A stretch of DNA of 64,000 nt from Siderastrea siderea. Its lineage: Eukaryota; Cnidaria; Anthozoa; Scleractinia; Rhizangiidae. The stretch is taken from contig OZ034967.1 in NCBI GenBank assembly GCA_964030785.1, forward strand, positions 64,490,742 through 64,554,741, in the 5' to 3' direction. Under the pieces are notes generated by a model. The model saw only the letters and a list, made by a program, of their open reading frames with translations, searched no databases and was not told where the DNA came from. Below, one piece after another: positions 11,297 to 21,426 of the stretch (its first letter is position 1; each line of letters opens with the position of its first letter). A program made the translations under genes and the position numbers.

Positions 11297-12150
11297 ATAG
11301 TGTGTGAACGTAAAACACAAGATGCTCACAGTTGCAGTGCTTTCAACATAAATTGCAGTGCCTTTGTTGTTGCCATAAAAAAAAACAAGGTTTTAAAACA
11401 AGTCTCTTCATCAGGAGCCCATAAACTATGGTCTCACAACCATGTTTCGGGGACTTTTTCCATGTTTGCCTCACTAGGAGGCTCCCATTTAATTAGGAGT
11501 CCCCGCAGAACTGAAGAGATACGTTAAGCATGCGGTGACGAACAAGAACAGAGTACCAAAGAAGGCCAAGTCAGCTTAAGTAGTCGAGGGGGTTGGTACT
11601 GGGGACCTCTTCGCCCCGTACTAGCTACTTTTCGTAGAGAAAGCAGGAAGTAAACATATGAGACCGGGAAATACCATGCATATAAAACAAAAAAAAACTT
11701 AGTGGATATTACTCAATAAATAAAAATCGATATCTCATTTATTTGACACCTTTTGATTCAGTTAAGTCATATCCCTAAGGTCCCCAACTGTCCCTAAAAT
11801 TCAATTTTTCACCGAAATCTTTAGCTGCACCGAACAATAACGATCTGCTACTTCACAATTGTGATTGAAAAAGGTTGTATACAGAATTGGCTGTTACATC
11901 CCCTCTACTAACATGAACTGGACGTTGAAAATAGATTGCTATTTGAACATCTGCTCCTTCTAATTTTTATCACCGGGCATTTTGCAAAACATCTAGTTCC
12001 AAAATAAAGAAATAAAGAAATTGCTCTTTTCTATTTATTTAGAGTCCATAACCTTATTTTTTATTTCTGTAAGCTGAGCAAATAACCTGTGACATTACTC
12101 CTTTATGATTTTAATGACGTTTTACTGAGAAACTGAATCACTAAAGTATG
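11297..12150. other. Unit spacer, start of unit C
   Basis: No gene is seen. From about 11610 to 12150 it is closely similar to 39480-39980 of unit D, for example across GAACTGGACGTTGAAAATAG. It marks the start of the unit that carries copy C. Homology stops near 12150 and resumes near 17890. Confidence 0.7.
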
Positions 12151-12500
12151 GAGCTTAGAGACAATATTTTCAGCTGAATAAATGGCTCCTTTCCTTCTTC
12201 TCGAACAGAGGAAAAGTCACTCACTGTCATTCCCCTTACCTGTCTTCTGACGAGCCTGAACATGTTTTATTGAATTTACGAAGGTAAGAAATACGCATGC
12301 TCTATCTACGGCAACTGGATCTTTTCCTTGTGAGGCATTAATACGGTTTATTAAAGTAATGCTGTTTTTCGGCATTTGTAAATATATGAAGTTTATTTTA
12401 GCTGTATTTTAGTTTATTTTGCGCATTACTGTTAATAGTCATACTTTTACTTAAAAACTGCCTTACGCATGGTCCATAAGACAACCAACTAATATACTCT

Positions 12501-12504
<4 letters not shown>

Positions 12505-12578
<74 letters not shown>

Positions 12579-12596
12579 TGTGTGTGTGTGTGTGTG
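12505..12596. repeat. (GT)n microsatellite
   Basis: About 45 GT units with a single GA interruption. The VCVCV and HTHT ORFs crossing it are artefacts. Confidence 0.98.
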
Positions 12597-12979
12597 CATG
12601 ACATCCTTATGGGTGACGATCCAAATGAAGCTAACGCTTTTGAGCAGTTTAATTCGTTTTTTATGTGACTATAAGAGTCAATCAGGGGAACAGGAGTGTT
12701 TATGCATTATCGAATTTACTAGGTGTGTTCTCGATGTTGGAAAGAAGCAAAAACAAACGACATTTATATGGAAAGAAGAATACTGAGGAATACTAAAGTT
12801 ATTTAACGTTCTTTCTTTTGAAGGATTTTATTTTAACCAACTCCTCCTCCTCATTCCTCCTCCTCCTCCTCCTCACTACGCAGTTACTTCCTCATTTTTG
12901 TTTGCCATGTTAAACTTTAAGCTTAATGGTTGATGTTTTGGGAACAACTGTGTTTTGCTACAATGTTTACATTGTTCCT

Positions 12980-13231
12980 TTAGTCTCTTAAAATTGTATT
13001 ATAAAGATTATAAAGAAACCGTTGTGATAGATCGTTATAATCATAGGGGTTCACTTTTTCCAATACTATAGGACTTAGGCACTGAAGAATACCCCGATTG
13101 CGGGTTGAAATACGATGATCAGTGGTCCTTTTTCTTTGTTGTTTCTGTTTCCAACAATTTCGTTTCTCATGACGATCTCTATCATATCTGCGTCCAAATG
13201 TTTTTCCACAATATTGACAAGTGTAGGACAT
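12980..13231 (-). CDS. Small C2H2-like zinc finger ORF
   Basis: An 83-residue minus-strand ORF starting with a true ATG. Residues 3-26 form one finger: YTCQYCGKTFGRRYDRDRHE then KRNC, that is C-x2-C-x12-H-x4-C, with a Cys replacing the last His. The rest is basic and then unremarkable, ending with LSQRFLYNLYNTILRD. A single finger suggests a small DNA- or RNA-binding protein. It lies in the block absent from unit D, between GGA-type repeats at 12841-12880 and 13345-13540. It may belong to a mobile element, but I cannot name one. Confidence 0.5.
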   Translation of the reverse strand: MSYTCQYCGKTFGRRYDRDRHEKRNCWKQKQQRKRTTDHRISTRNRGILQCLSPIVLEKVNPYDYNDLSQRFLYNLYNTILRD

Positions 13232-13309
13232 GTTGAGTTGCTGAAAACTGAATTCATGTATGGTTTATTATCTTGCTTTTATAGAGTAACGCCAAAATGC
13301 TGCCAGAAT

Positions 13310-13545
13310 GTGTAACGCAAAAATGCGTAACGCCAGAATGCGTAGTGAGGAGGAGGAGGAGGAATGAGGAGGAGGAGGAGGAGGAATGAGGAGGAGGAGG
13401 AGGAGGAAATGCGTAACGCCAGAATGCGTAACGCCAGAATGCGTAGTGAGGAGGAGGAGGAGGAGGAATGAGGAGGAGGAGGAGGAGGAATGAGGAGGAG
13501 GAGGAGGAATGAGGAGGAGGAGGAGGAGGAGGAATGAGGGATGTT
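13310..13545. repeat. GGA-rich compound repeat with GCGTAACGCCAGAAT
   Basis: Runs of GAGGAGGAGGAATGA alternate with copies of AATGCGTAACGCCAG. A complementary CTC-type stretch ending CTCACTACGCAG lies at 12841-12890, so the two repeat blocks are in inverted orientation around the zinc-finger ORF. Ser- and Pro-rich ORFs here are repeat artefacts. Confidence 0.9.
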
Positions 13546-14015
13546 GCACATTTTGGTGTTGCACCAAAAATGTGCAGTGAGGAGTAGTGAGGAGTAAATG
13601 AGATGGTTAGATCGAGTAACCGCTTCAAACCGGTAGAAACTGCTCTGAACTGGTGCAACCTGCTTACAACCGGTTTAAAAATCAACCCTTTACATAAATA
13701 ACTCACAAGGAAATGAGGAGCGGTGAGGAGGAAATGAGGAGTTGTGAGGAGGAGGAATGAGCACGTATTTTGCGCATGCGTATAACCTATTATGAGTAAC
13801 TCACTCTACCACATACCTCATACCACATTAACTAACTCGTTATGAGTTACTAAAAGGGAGTTGTAAACGAATGTTTTTTCAGGAGTTAGTTCATAGCCTA
13901 TCTTTGCAAATATTGTCAAAAACCCTTTAGTCGTAGTGACAATCGCGACCGACACGAGAAACAGAGTTGTCGTTTAGCTTACCAAACGGAAGACCAACCA
14001 GAACAACAGGAAAAC

Positions 14016-14652
14016 ATGCTTCCATATTCTCTTCCACCATCTCCCTCAGTTGATGAAAATGAAGAAAATGAGAACATACTGAGACGAAAGTGAAGACATT
14101 GAAGACAATGATAACATACATGAGGACGAAGAAGAAGAACAAGACCCCTGGGAAGTTTTGAGAACTGAAGTCAAACTGGATCTCAGTCAGAAATACAGCA
14201 AACAGGTGGAGCAGTTCCAAGAAAAAGGGTTTTCTCAAACAGTGGCTGAGGCCAAAGCGTTCAACCGTCTGCTTCCTTATTTTAGGGTAAAGTTAAGAAG
14301 GCTCTACCTAAAATCGCTCAAATGGTATGATCGTCTAAAAAGGGATCCAGTGCACGAAGAAATTATTAAAACTTTGCATCAGTTTATGAAAGAAGAAGGA
14401 ATGGACCGTGAAGAGGCTATGGAGGCAGCGGTTGATAGAAGAAAATTTTTATTAAATAGAGTTTTCCGTCGGCGATCGGTGCCTGAAGAGGAGGAGGCGG
14501 AAACTTCCGACGAGGAAGACGGTGAAAACGATGAAGATGAGGCGACCATTGAAAATGAGACAGACACTGACAATCAAGATGACGAGGTAGACAGTGACGA
14601 CGATGAGGAGATGAAGGAGGGGGAAGGAGCAAACAAACAAGGCTGGTTGTGA
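14016..14652 (+). pseudogene. Acidic-tailed protein gene with N-terminal frameshift
   Basis: The main frame is open from 14083 to 14652 but has no ATG near its start. Its first part reads DESEDIEDND and DEEEEQDPWEVLRTEVKLDL. An ATG at 14016 opens another frame (MLPYSLPPSPSVDENEENEN) that stops at 14093, so one indel near 14083-14093 separates two halves that look continuous in style. The core is basic and helical (FNRLLPYFRVKLRRLYLKSL, KWYDRLKRDPVHEEI, AAVDRRKFLLNRVF). The C-terminus is very rich in Glu and Asp. I do not recognise the family. Its stop lies 8 bases from the stop of the convergent THAP gene, suggesting both belong to one compact element or locus. Confidence 0.5.
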
Positions 14653-14659
14653 ACCCAAG

Positions 14660-15819
14660 TTAATCAAAATGTACTACATTGAACGTGAATAAAATGCTTC
14701 GCCTTATCTTCATCAGAGTCATAAAAATTTGATCTTCAAAAGTGATTGATTCCACTTTCCAACCAGAAAAGTGAGTGATGGAATCCTTGAATCTTAATGC
14801 ATGATTTACTACAATATCAAAAACCTCTCTAGTTGGAAGCCTTGTTTCCATTCTTGTAACCTCTGCAGTCAATCGTGAAATAGTGTAGCTTTTCTTCCAG
14901 TAATTTTCCCTGGCCTGTACGTCTGCAAGTTCTTTCTTTACTTGATCTAACTCTGCCTCCAGAACAATTTCCTTTGTGCTGGCTTTCTTTGTATCCTTGG
15001 GGCTTTCATTTTGCTGTTGCTCCTTTCCTTTAATCATTGCCTGCACCATCTCTTGCAATGTCTCCTTCTTTGCTACCATTTTCTTCTTTTTCTTTGGTGG
15101 TCCTCCTTCAGCTGGGAAAATTTTGTCTTCATTTCTCCACAAATCTCTGGTCCGAGAGATTTACTACCATCTCTGAAATGGCAGCTGCACACTCTTGAGT
15201 ATTGACTCGGCTCTGTCTTTCTTCCTGTTTTCCGAGAGATATATGAAAGAAGAAAATCACTCAAGCCTATTTCTCGACTGCCCTTAAGTAGTGCAATTAA
15301 AAATGTTAAAATAAAGGGCAAAACGTATGCTAGAACTCGATCTTGAAACGCTAAAGAAAGCCATGTGATTTTACTATAAACACGCTCACTGCGAGATTGC
15401 ACATACTGCGAAACCACATCATCACACAAAATCAGGCCGCGAATGATCCACTTTCTTACTTTCTTCGACTGAAGACATTTGATGATTGTTTGGTTCGGAA
15501 AAGTTCAACTTATATAGTGTAGGAGAAGGCTTAATCCACGGATATTGCCAAACCAAAACAATGCGCCGATCGACATCGAAGACACCTGAACTCGATTTGT
15601 TGTGAATTGTTTCGCAGAAGCTTTACGTGTACAAACACTAGAATTCAGTTTTATGCTATTACAGTATTTATGAGCAAAAAAATATACAAACCTTAGCAAT
15701 CGAATCCATCGTCTGCATTCTTCGTTCTTCTTTTCCTTGCTCGGGAAGCCAAAGAACTTAAGCTTACACGTATGGCTCTCGGACTGATGGTTACAGTCGG
15801 GTGCGAAGCACTGAACCAT
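14660..15819 (-). pseudogene. THAP-domain/transposase-like gene, two exons, frameshifted
   Basis: Exon 1 (15819-15692) begins MVQCFAPDCNHQSES with the first Cys pair of a THAP (C2CH) zinc finger and WIRLL, then a donor AG|GTTTGT. Exon 2 probably starts at 15220 (RKTEPSQYSRVCSCHF), supplying the last Cys and His. About 24 codons later, near 15140, the frame must shift by one base to reach WRNEDKIFPAEGGPP, a Lys tract, a coiled-coil region (VLEAELDQVKKELADVQARE) and TFEDQIFMTLMKIR. The last phrase resembles the helix-turn-helix segment that precedes the DDE domain in THAP-bearing Harbinger-like (ISL2EU/IS4EU) transposases. Homology ends there with a stop at 14660, so the catalytic domain is missing. 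It is a broken relic or domesticated fragment. Confidence 0.6.
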
Positions 15820-16193
15820 TTCGACCTTTTTGACCTTCTTAGAGTAAAATTTACATTGCGTAACTCTAGGAGAACCCTAAGGCAAAACGTGACAAAGACT
15901 TCTATGGAGTCTTTTCTTTTTTTGCGTGGTTTGATTGAAGAAACATAAGCTGCGTGACCGACGTGCCATTGTTTTGTTCAGTCAGAAGGGATCGTTTAGA
16001 CCAGAAAAATTTAGCGCCATGGCAACGTGACGTCACACTTTAGTACTCTATTTCCGGTATCTGTCAAAAGGCTTCTAATGATTGGTTCCTTCGAATCACA
16101 CCACAAAAGAACTGACTCACGCAGTCCACAATAAAGCACTTCATCATTCTTGCATGGTATCTTACTGCTTGGACAATTCCAGTGAAAAGCGTC
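15820..16193. promoter_or_regulatory. Divergent promoter between THAP and GFRP-like genes
   Basis: This 374-bp interval separates two genes that read away from each other. It contains a perfect CRE, TGACGTCA, at about 16028-16035; an ETS-type site on the minus strand (plus strand ATTTCCGGT near 16050); and an inverted CCAAT box (ATTGG near 16081). No TATA box is obvious. This cluster is typical of TATA-less bidirectional promoters; actual use is inference. Confidence 0.5.
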
Positions 16194-16514
16194 ATGCCTT
16201 ACATCTTGGTTAGCAATAAGATGAACCTGTCAAGTGAAGACGGACTATTCAATGGTACACAAACGTACATTTATTGCCAAGAATGGAGCACTCCTCTGAC
16301 TCCTAGGGAAGTGATCGAAAATGAATTGAAACAAGCAACGCGTATCGACGTCAAGAGGAATTTTCCACCTAACCAGATAACGTACCGGGTCAATCAACCT
16401 CCTTATGTAGTTCTCGACGTTTTGGAAGCCCCTGGCTTCAAAGTTTTTGCAACAAGCACAACAGGCGCTGCGAACGAAACGTGTGTGTGGTCCTTATGCC
16501 GGTCAGGAATGTAG
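16194..16514 (+). CDS. GCHFR: GTP cyclohydrolase I feedback regulator (GFRP)-like
   Basis: An intronless 106-residue ORF. The start at 16194 gives MPYILVSNKMNLS, matching the family's MPYLLIS-type N-terminus; the in-frame GTG upstream is not needed. The C-terminal half (PPYVVLDVLEAPGFKVFATS, then ETCVWSLCR) matches the GFRP signature of a PP-x-(I/V)VLD-x-LE-x-x-GF-(R/K)V strand followed by a VW-x-L end. The middle (TPLTPREVIENELKQATRID) is longer than in the 84-residue mammalian protein. GFRP binds GTP cyclohydrolase I and couples phenylalanine and tetrahydrobiopterin levels to enzyme activity. Vertebrate genes have introns, so an intronless copy could be a retrocopy or a lineage-specific state. 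It is divergent from the THAP gene and sits in the block absent from unit D. Confidence 0.75.
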   Translation: MPYILVSNKMNLSSEDGLFNGTQTYIYCQEWSTPLTPREVIENELKQATRIDVKRNFPPNQITYRVNQPPYVVLDVLEAPGFKVFATSTTGAANETCVWSLCRSGM

Positions 16515-16946
16515 AAGCAGCGAATAGGATGCCTTCCCGGGGTCATCCAAGATTCAAAGCGAGTGACTTGGAACACGTTTTACATGTTTAAGCTGTGTTA
16601 GGCGTCATGGATCTTTTTTTTGTTTTCATTGCATTCAACGCTGATGATGAATCGTCAAATGTATTTTCGCGCTAGCTGTTGTTAATTGTATCTGCTATCA
16701 TTATATATGATTAGCACAGGGACCTTCACAGGTAGCCCAAGCTCACTATGAGAGGAGCGCATATATTAACCTGTTCCATTTTGCATATATTTTGACCTCG
16801 GAAAAATATAAGAGTTTGTATTAAAAATGCAGCAAATACGTTAAATTGCCGTAAATGCGAAATAATTCACAATTATAAATCGGTCACCTTGTTAATGTGT
16901 TATACTACTTGCTATTTAATGGCCTTTTGGGGTGATTTGAAGCGTT

Positions 16947-17168
16947 TTGAACGAGAATAAGATACACAATAACACTTTTTATTTACTCCGATTTGAACCT
17001 CTTGTTTCGGAGGAAGACATAACTGTGAGATCTTCTCCTTTTCAATTAAAACGAAAACGACTGAAAAAATACATGCATTTAATTCATAGTCAACGAAAAA
17101 AAAAATTCAGTGGCAAAAAACGTGTGCGTTTACAACAATTGTTAGATAAAGCTAATAAACATTTGTAA
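16947..17168 (+). CDS. Unrecognised basic ORF, C-terminal part
   Basis: 73 codons open to a TAA at 17166-17168. The frame has no upstream ATG; the first in-frame ATG falls at about 17072. The C-terminus is highly basic (LKRKRLKKYMHLIHSQRKKK, then KKRVRLQQLLDKANKHL), like a nuclear or nucleic-acid-binding tail. It converges on the ORF at 17219-17767 with only 50 bases between stops, which is compact for an animal genome and more like a large DNA transposon. The family is unknown. Confidence 0.35.
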   Translation: MNENKIHNNTFYLLRFEPLVSEEDITVRSSPFQLKRKRLKKYMHLIHSQRKKKFSGKKRVRLQQLLDKANKHL

Positions 17169-17218
17169 TTGTTCTACTTGGGTTAAATAATAAACATGAA
17201 AACGTCACGCTATATGTC

Positions 17219-17767
17219 TTATTGATTGTCTTTCCATATTCCCTCATAATAATGACAAACCTTACGCCAATGTCTCGATGTTTCACGCAAGTCTGGAAAT
17301 TTAATATCCAAACACGTTCTCATTTTTTCAAAGTCTTTCATAAACATCGGTCTTGCCCACTTTGCCAATGTTGAAAAATCATTACAATGTCGTAAAGCAA
17401 ACGGCAACACACGATGCAGTAATGTCCACGTGAGGGATTCATCCGCAGTTCCTCTCTCTGAAGCGTGACGGATGCAATTTTCTTCATCGACCCAGACAAG
17501 GGTCACCAATTCAATAAAAGCCGCCACGCGATCTCTATTCAACACACGCCACGTTTCTTCTCTTCTTTCTCTGATCCTCTCGGCCAATCGAGCCAAATGT
17601 GATCTGTCGGGTCTTGTTATTAGACGCAATGCTTCTCGTCCAAAAATATTCTGAAAAGAATCCAAACATCGCAAAGGTCTTCGACGTGGCTTCATAATTT
17701 CACCCTTACACGCTTCAGACATGAACCAAAATGACGCCGTTACCGACAAACAAACCAATGGAATCAT
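17219..17767 (-). CDS. Unrecognised 182-residue single-exon ORF
   Basis: A clean minus-strand ORF with an ATG at 17767 and a second, perhaps more likely, ATG at residue 25 (MKPRRRPLRCLDSFQNIFGR). The first 20 residues are hydrophobic (IPLVCLSVTASFWF) and could be a signal sequence. The body is rich in Arg, Glu and Trp (HLARLAERIRERREETWRVL, AAFIELVTLVWVDEENCIRH, TLLHRVLPFALRHC, SRHWRKVCHYYEGIWKDN) and looks like a helical globular protein. Arg codons favour CGN, unlike the AT-rich surroundings. I recognise no family. Together with the convergent basic ORF it may be a remnant of a compact mobile element. Confidence 0.5.
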   Translation of the reverse strand: MIPLVCLSVTASFWFMSEACKGEIMKPRRRPLRCLDSFQNIFGREALRLITRPDRSHLARLAERIRERREETWRVLNRDRVAAFIELVTLVWVDEENCIRHASERGTADESLTWTLLHRVLPFALRHCNDFSTLAKWARPMFMKDFEKMRTCLDIKFPDLRETSRHWRKVCHYYEGIWKDNQ

Positions 17768-18853
17768 AATTAATAATAAACCTAAGATCTCGTGACGTAT
17801 TTCCCCTATGCCTCGACCTCATATTGAGACCCCACATGAAAGCGAGGTTTTTTGTGCTGCATGAAACCGAGGCAAACCATCCTGTATCAGCATACAGTAC
17901 CACTTTTAACCTTTTCTATTGCGAAACATGAGGCAACATTACAAATTTTATGCCATTTCTCCTCCAGTCCTACCAACGCGAGAATCACCCTTAAAGGCCC
18001 TTTTCCCCTATACCCAGCCCTTTTTCCTCCGATTCCCTGGCCTCTGTTCCCCACCACAATAACGCAAATCGTTCCTTGGGCAGTTTATTTTGATTTGAGG
18101 ATGGGTGTAAGTTCAATAATCAGTATGTCCTTTTAATTCTGCCGCCAAATATCACGCATTGTTACAAAATTTCCCGAGCTTTTCGCCACCTTGGCAATTG
18201 CGCCTTCTACCGCTCCCCCCAATTTCTTTGCCTCCCCCCTCTCCTCCCTGCTTCTTCCTCTACTGTTCTCCCGGCCAAAACTTTGCGGATCTTTTCGCTG
18301 GCAGTTCCTTTTGATACCAGGAGGGTTGCAAGTTAACCCTCAGGTTAACTTTCAGGTTTTTCTTGAATTTTTCCAAGACGAATTAAAATCTACACCTACC
18401 GTCGACAGTTGAGAATCGGTTGCTATCGCTACAAGAAATGTTGTCATTATTAGCAGTTGGTCCAGCCATTTTTTCACCTTTTTTAGGTGAAAAATGCACG
18501 AAATGTTAACAAACAGCAGCAAAATGTTTAATTATGTCATATTTTACATGTCCTGTATAAAATGGCGGCCATCTTGGATGACGTCACAGACCCCAACAGC
18601 TCGGCACCCAAGAAAACGTACCTCATCTTGTAGAGCACATAACAGGCTTTCTACTAAAGGTGAAATCTCATCGATATATGGTGTAGCGTAGGGAAACCCC
18701 AATGGGGGTTCCATCAGCCTCCCCCTCACCTTAGACCACGGTATGGGTGTGACTTTGCTTGTACGTCCGAGGGTAAAATGAAGATTCACTCTCAACAAGA
18801 TAAAATGTGCGAATTATAAAATAATAGCTCCTATACGTGATGCAAGCCCATAT
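17768..18853. other. Unit C spacer and repeat fragment
   Basis: From about 17890 this aligns with 40100-40600 of unit D (shared ACCCTTAAAGGCCC at 17989 and 40186). At 18540-18800 it carries, in inverted orientation, a fragment of the TTAA-element family described at 58012-59406, including TGACGTCA next to ATGGCGGCCATCTTGG. No gene is seen; the ORF at 18544-18798 is element-derived. Confidence 0.6.
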
Positions 18854-19642
18854 CCAGAAATCGCAGACATTTGAGCCCACGGTCAACAAATCCTGCGGTA
18901 AATTGACCATCGAAGGGAACGCAACAATAACAAAGAAATGTATGGAGATTAAAAAATTTCGAGAAATATCTCTCGATCAATTTGTTTAAGTATAAATGTG
19001 CAACCGGTTCATGGTAAACTGGTCTATCAAGAAAGATATAGTACAAAAAATAAGGTGGATACTTCGAATTTTATGTTTACTTTTTACGGTTTTCTGTGAG
19101 CAGTTTAGCGGCCAAAAAATATAAGGCGTGGAGGGGGATTTCATCGAAAAACCGAAAACTCATAGTTTATAAACAGCGATTACGGGTAAACATAATGGGA
19201 TCGAAAAAATGTGCAAGTGGATTCACTAAAACTATACATGGAACAAACTAACCTTACGATTTTCAGCTCCAACAGATTGATTTTGATGTTTACTTTTTGC
19301 ACTTGAAAACCACGAAAAAATTGCATTCGGCCATACATTTGAAAGTCCTCGCTAAAGTCCAAAAATCCACTTTCTTGGAACTGCGATATTTCGGCCGAAC
19401 CGGCTTCAAATACCCTACAAAAGCCATCCTTCGAAAGCTAAATTTCAGTACATTCGAATATTAAGCGACTTAGTTTGGTCAGTGGTTTTTATATGGTTTT
19501 TATATGGGACTTATTGAATCGTGCACCATCATGAAATATGAGCCCAAACTATACCGCTTCGATCAGCGGTATGCATCATTTAAAAGAGCTGTCTATGTAG
19601 GACGCCCGAAAAGGCGCGGGCTCTAATGTCCGCGATTTCTGG
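18854..19642 (-). mobile_element. 789-bp inverted-repeat element, copy 1
   Basis: Termini are CCAGAAATCGCAGACATT at the left and the complement of CCAGAAATCGCGGACATT at the right. It is almost identical in sequence and equal in length to 35995-36783, which lies in opposite orientation inside the DIRS-like element. Unit D lacks it at the matching position near 40605-40645. Internal hairpins include ATACCGCT/AGCGGTAT. The only ORF, 60 codons, is identical in both copies but is not recognisable. No clear target duplication is seen. Confidence 0.75.
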
Positions 19643-20879
19643 AGATGAGAACTTTTTCAGAGAGGACTAATCAAAAATGTCGACAGTGGAACAAGATCGA
19701 ACATTATATTTTCGAACGCTTGTTTATTCAACCGGAAATTAATACTTCTAACTCATAACAATGCCCCAGCTGCTTCTGAGATCGCAGATATCCTTCATTC
19801 TGGTTATCTGCAATCTTCGAACACAACTGAACTACTCGAGCAAAATCAAACGCAGTCGATATTGCTCAAGCGGTTGAGTTAAATTTGGCCTGAATATTTA
19901 CGCCGATTGTAATAGCTGATGTTTGTGTTGGCGCGAAAAATCCCATCACAGAAGGTAAGATTATCCATACATGTCCATACGGGTAATCACTCCATACAGA
20001 GTGCCACACTAGATTTTTAGCAGTACACAGTACACAGCACGCAGTTTTGGCGATACACTGTCAGAAATTTCCGGTTAACACTTCTTTTACGCCAAATAGG
20101 TACAACTCTAAGGGCGTATAGCCCTGCTATAACATCCTTAGCTCATTGTCCTTAGAGCCTTGCCATAAAGCGTTGACCATGTAAGGCCTCTGGCCACAAC
20201 AATACTTTGAAGAGCTATTTCCCTGAGAATCATTGGATCTGCTATAAGTGACGCCCAATGGAATCCAGCAATAACCCTATTTGGACTGGGGACGGAGGGA
20301 GGAGGGGTGGGGGGCGGACGCTGCCTTCACAGACTTCGGACGTTTATAACTTTTTTGAATAAACAAGCTTAAGCCACCAAACGTGGAGACGATTCCTACA
20401 ATTTATCTCGGAATACTTTGAAATAGTGATGAAATATGATTACCATGAATCTAAATTTCAAAGCATTGTTCATTGTAAAACAAAACGGTGGCCATTTGGT
20501 TAGCTGATCGAGTACACCCGGAATACCACTTCAGGACGAAAGCTACCGTTTTACCGTTGCCATCATACATTATTGTAATCTCAATAGTCTAAAGATTATT
20601 TTAAATTAAGCAGTTTTGTGTGTTCCCGTAAGGTGAAAAATAGACCTTAGACCTCGTTCTCAGCCATGTGAAGATCTACAACGGTAGATGACCCTAAAGC
20701 CCGTTTCAAAGAAAAGTTTTGAACAATGATAGCATATAGATATCATTATTCAACTGTAACTAGAATTCAATTGTTTCTAAGTTAAATAAATGGCAATATT
20801 TTTAATGACCGAAGGTGCCCATTTCCGTTCAGAAGCACATGGTTAAAAACTTATTTTTAGACATGTTTTTACGAACCTA
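19643..20879. other. Unit C 5' region, no gene seen
   Basis: Homologous to 40650-43500 of unit D with indels. Near 20272 and 41669 both units carry a shared repeat starting ACCCTATTTGGAC or ACCCTATTTAGAC, related to one end of the element at 58012-59406. Nothing in it looks like a gene. Confidence 0.5.
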
Positions 20880-21074
20880 GATAATGTGATGCAAGGACAG
20901 AAATATAACACAATTATTTCTGCGTACCGTTACATTTGAAGCAGATTAGATGAGATAAAGGTATCGATGCAAACACGTGCACAGCGAACATCCATCGAAG
21001 ACAAGAGGATTACGCATCGGTCAACCATCAGCATTTAACAATTTTGTACCGCCTGAGCTTTGCAAATTTGAAAG
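20880..21074 (+). promoter_or_regulatory. Proposed 5' noncoding exon of GPCR copy C
   Basis: Aligned with 4270-4462 and, at high identity, with 43500-43691. It ends TTTGAAAG|GTGAGTATT, a strong donor at 21075. The acceptor before the coding exon is at 25915, giving a 4841-bp intron. No useful ORF is present, and the start of transcription is not defined by sequence. Confidence 0.55.
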
Positions 21075-21375
21075 GTGAGTATTGAAATGACCAGTCGCTT
21101 ACAAGCAGAAAGATGTGAGCTTCACCTATACTTCTGAGAAAGCCAATATTAGGGAGGCGGACGTTTTATGTTTCTGGAGTAGAATGTTATATGACTGTTT
21201 ACCTTGCGAATTTTAAAGTTAAATTTCTGAAGGAAAACCAGAGCATATGTTTTGGTAAGTCTAATCATAGGTATAACCCTTTCACTCCCTGAGTCAGTAT
21301 TATTTATTTATCATTTTGATTATTATTTATCTATACACGGGAAATCATCAGTACAAATATGCTAAAAAAACTGTT

Positions 21376-21377
<2 letters not shown>

Positions 21378-21424
<47 letters not shown>
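21378..21424. repeat. (TA)n microsatellite
   Basis: About 23 TA units, absent at the matching place in unit D. Confidence 0.95.

Positions 21425-21426
<2 letters not shown>

Noticed and set aside
12398..12786. VCVCV and HTHT ORFs on both strands
   Set aside because: Translation of the (GT)n tract.
13254..13706. Pro/Ser-rich ORFs of 90-150 codons on the minus strand
   Set aside because: All three frames are open because of the GGA repeat; no conserved sequence.
14379..14667. Ser- and Leu-rich minus-strand ORFs
   Set aside because: Antisense of the Glu/Asp-rich tail of the acidic ORF.
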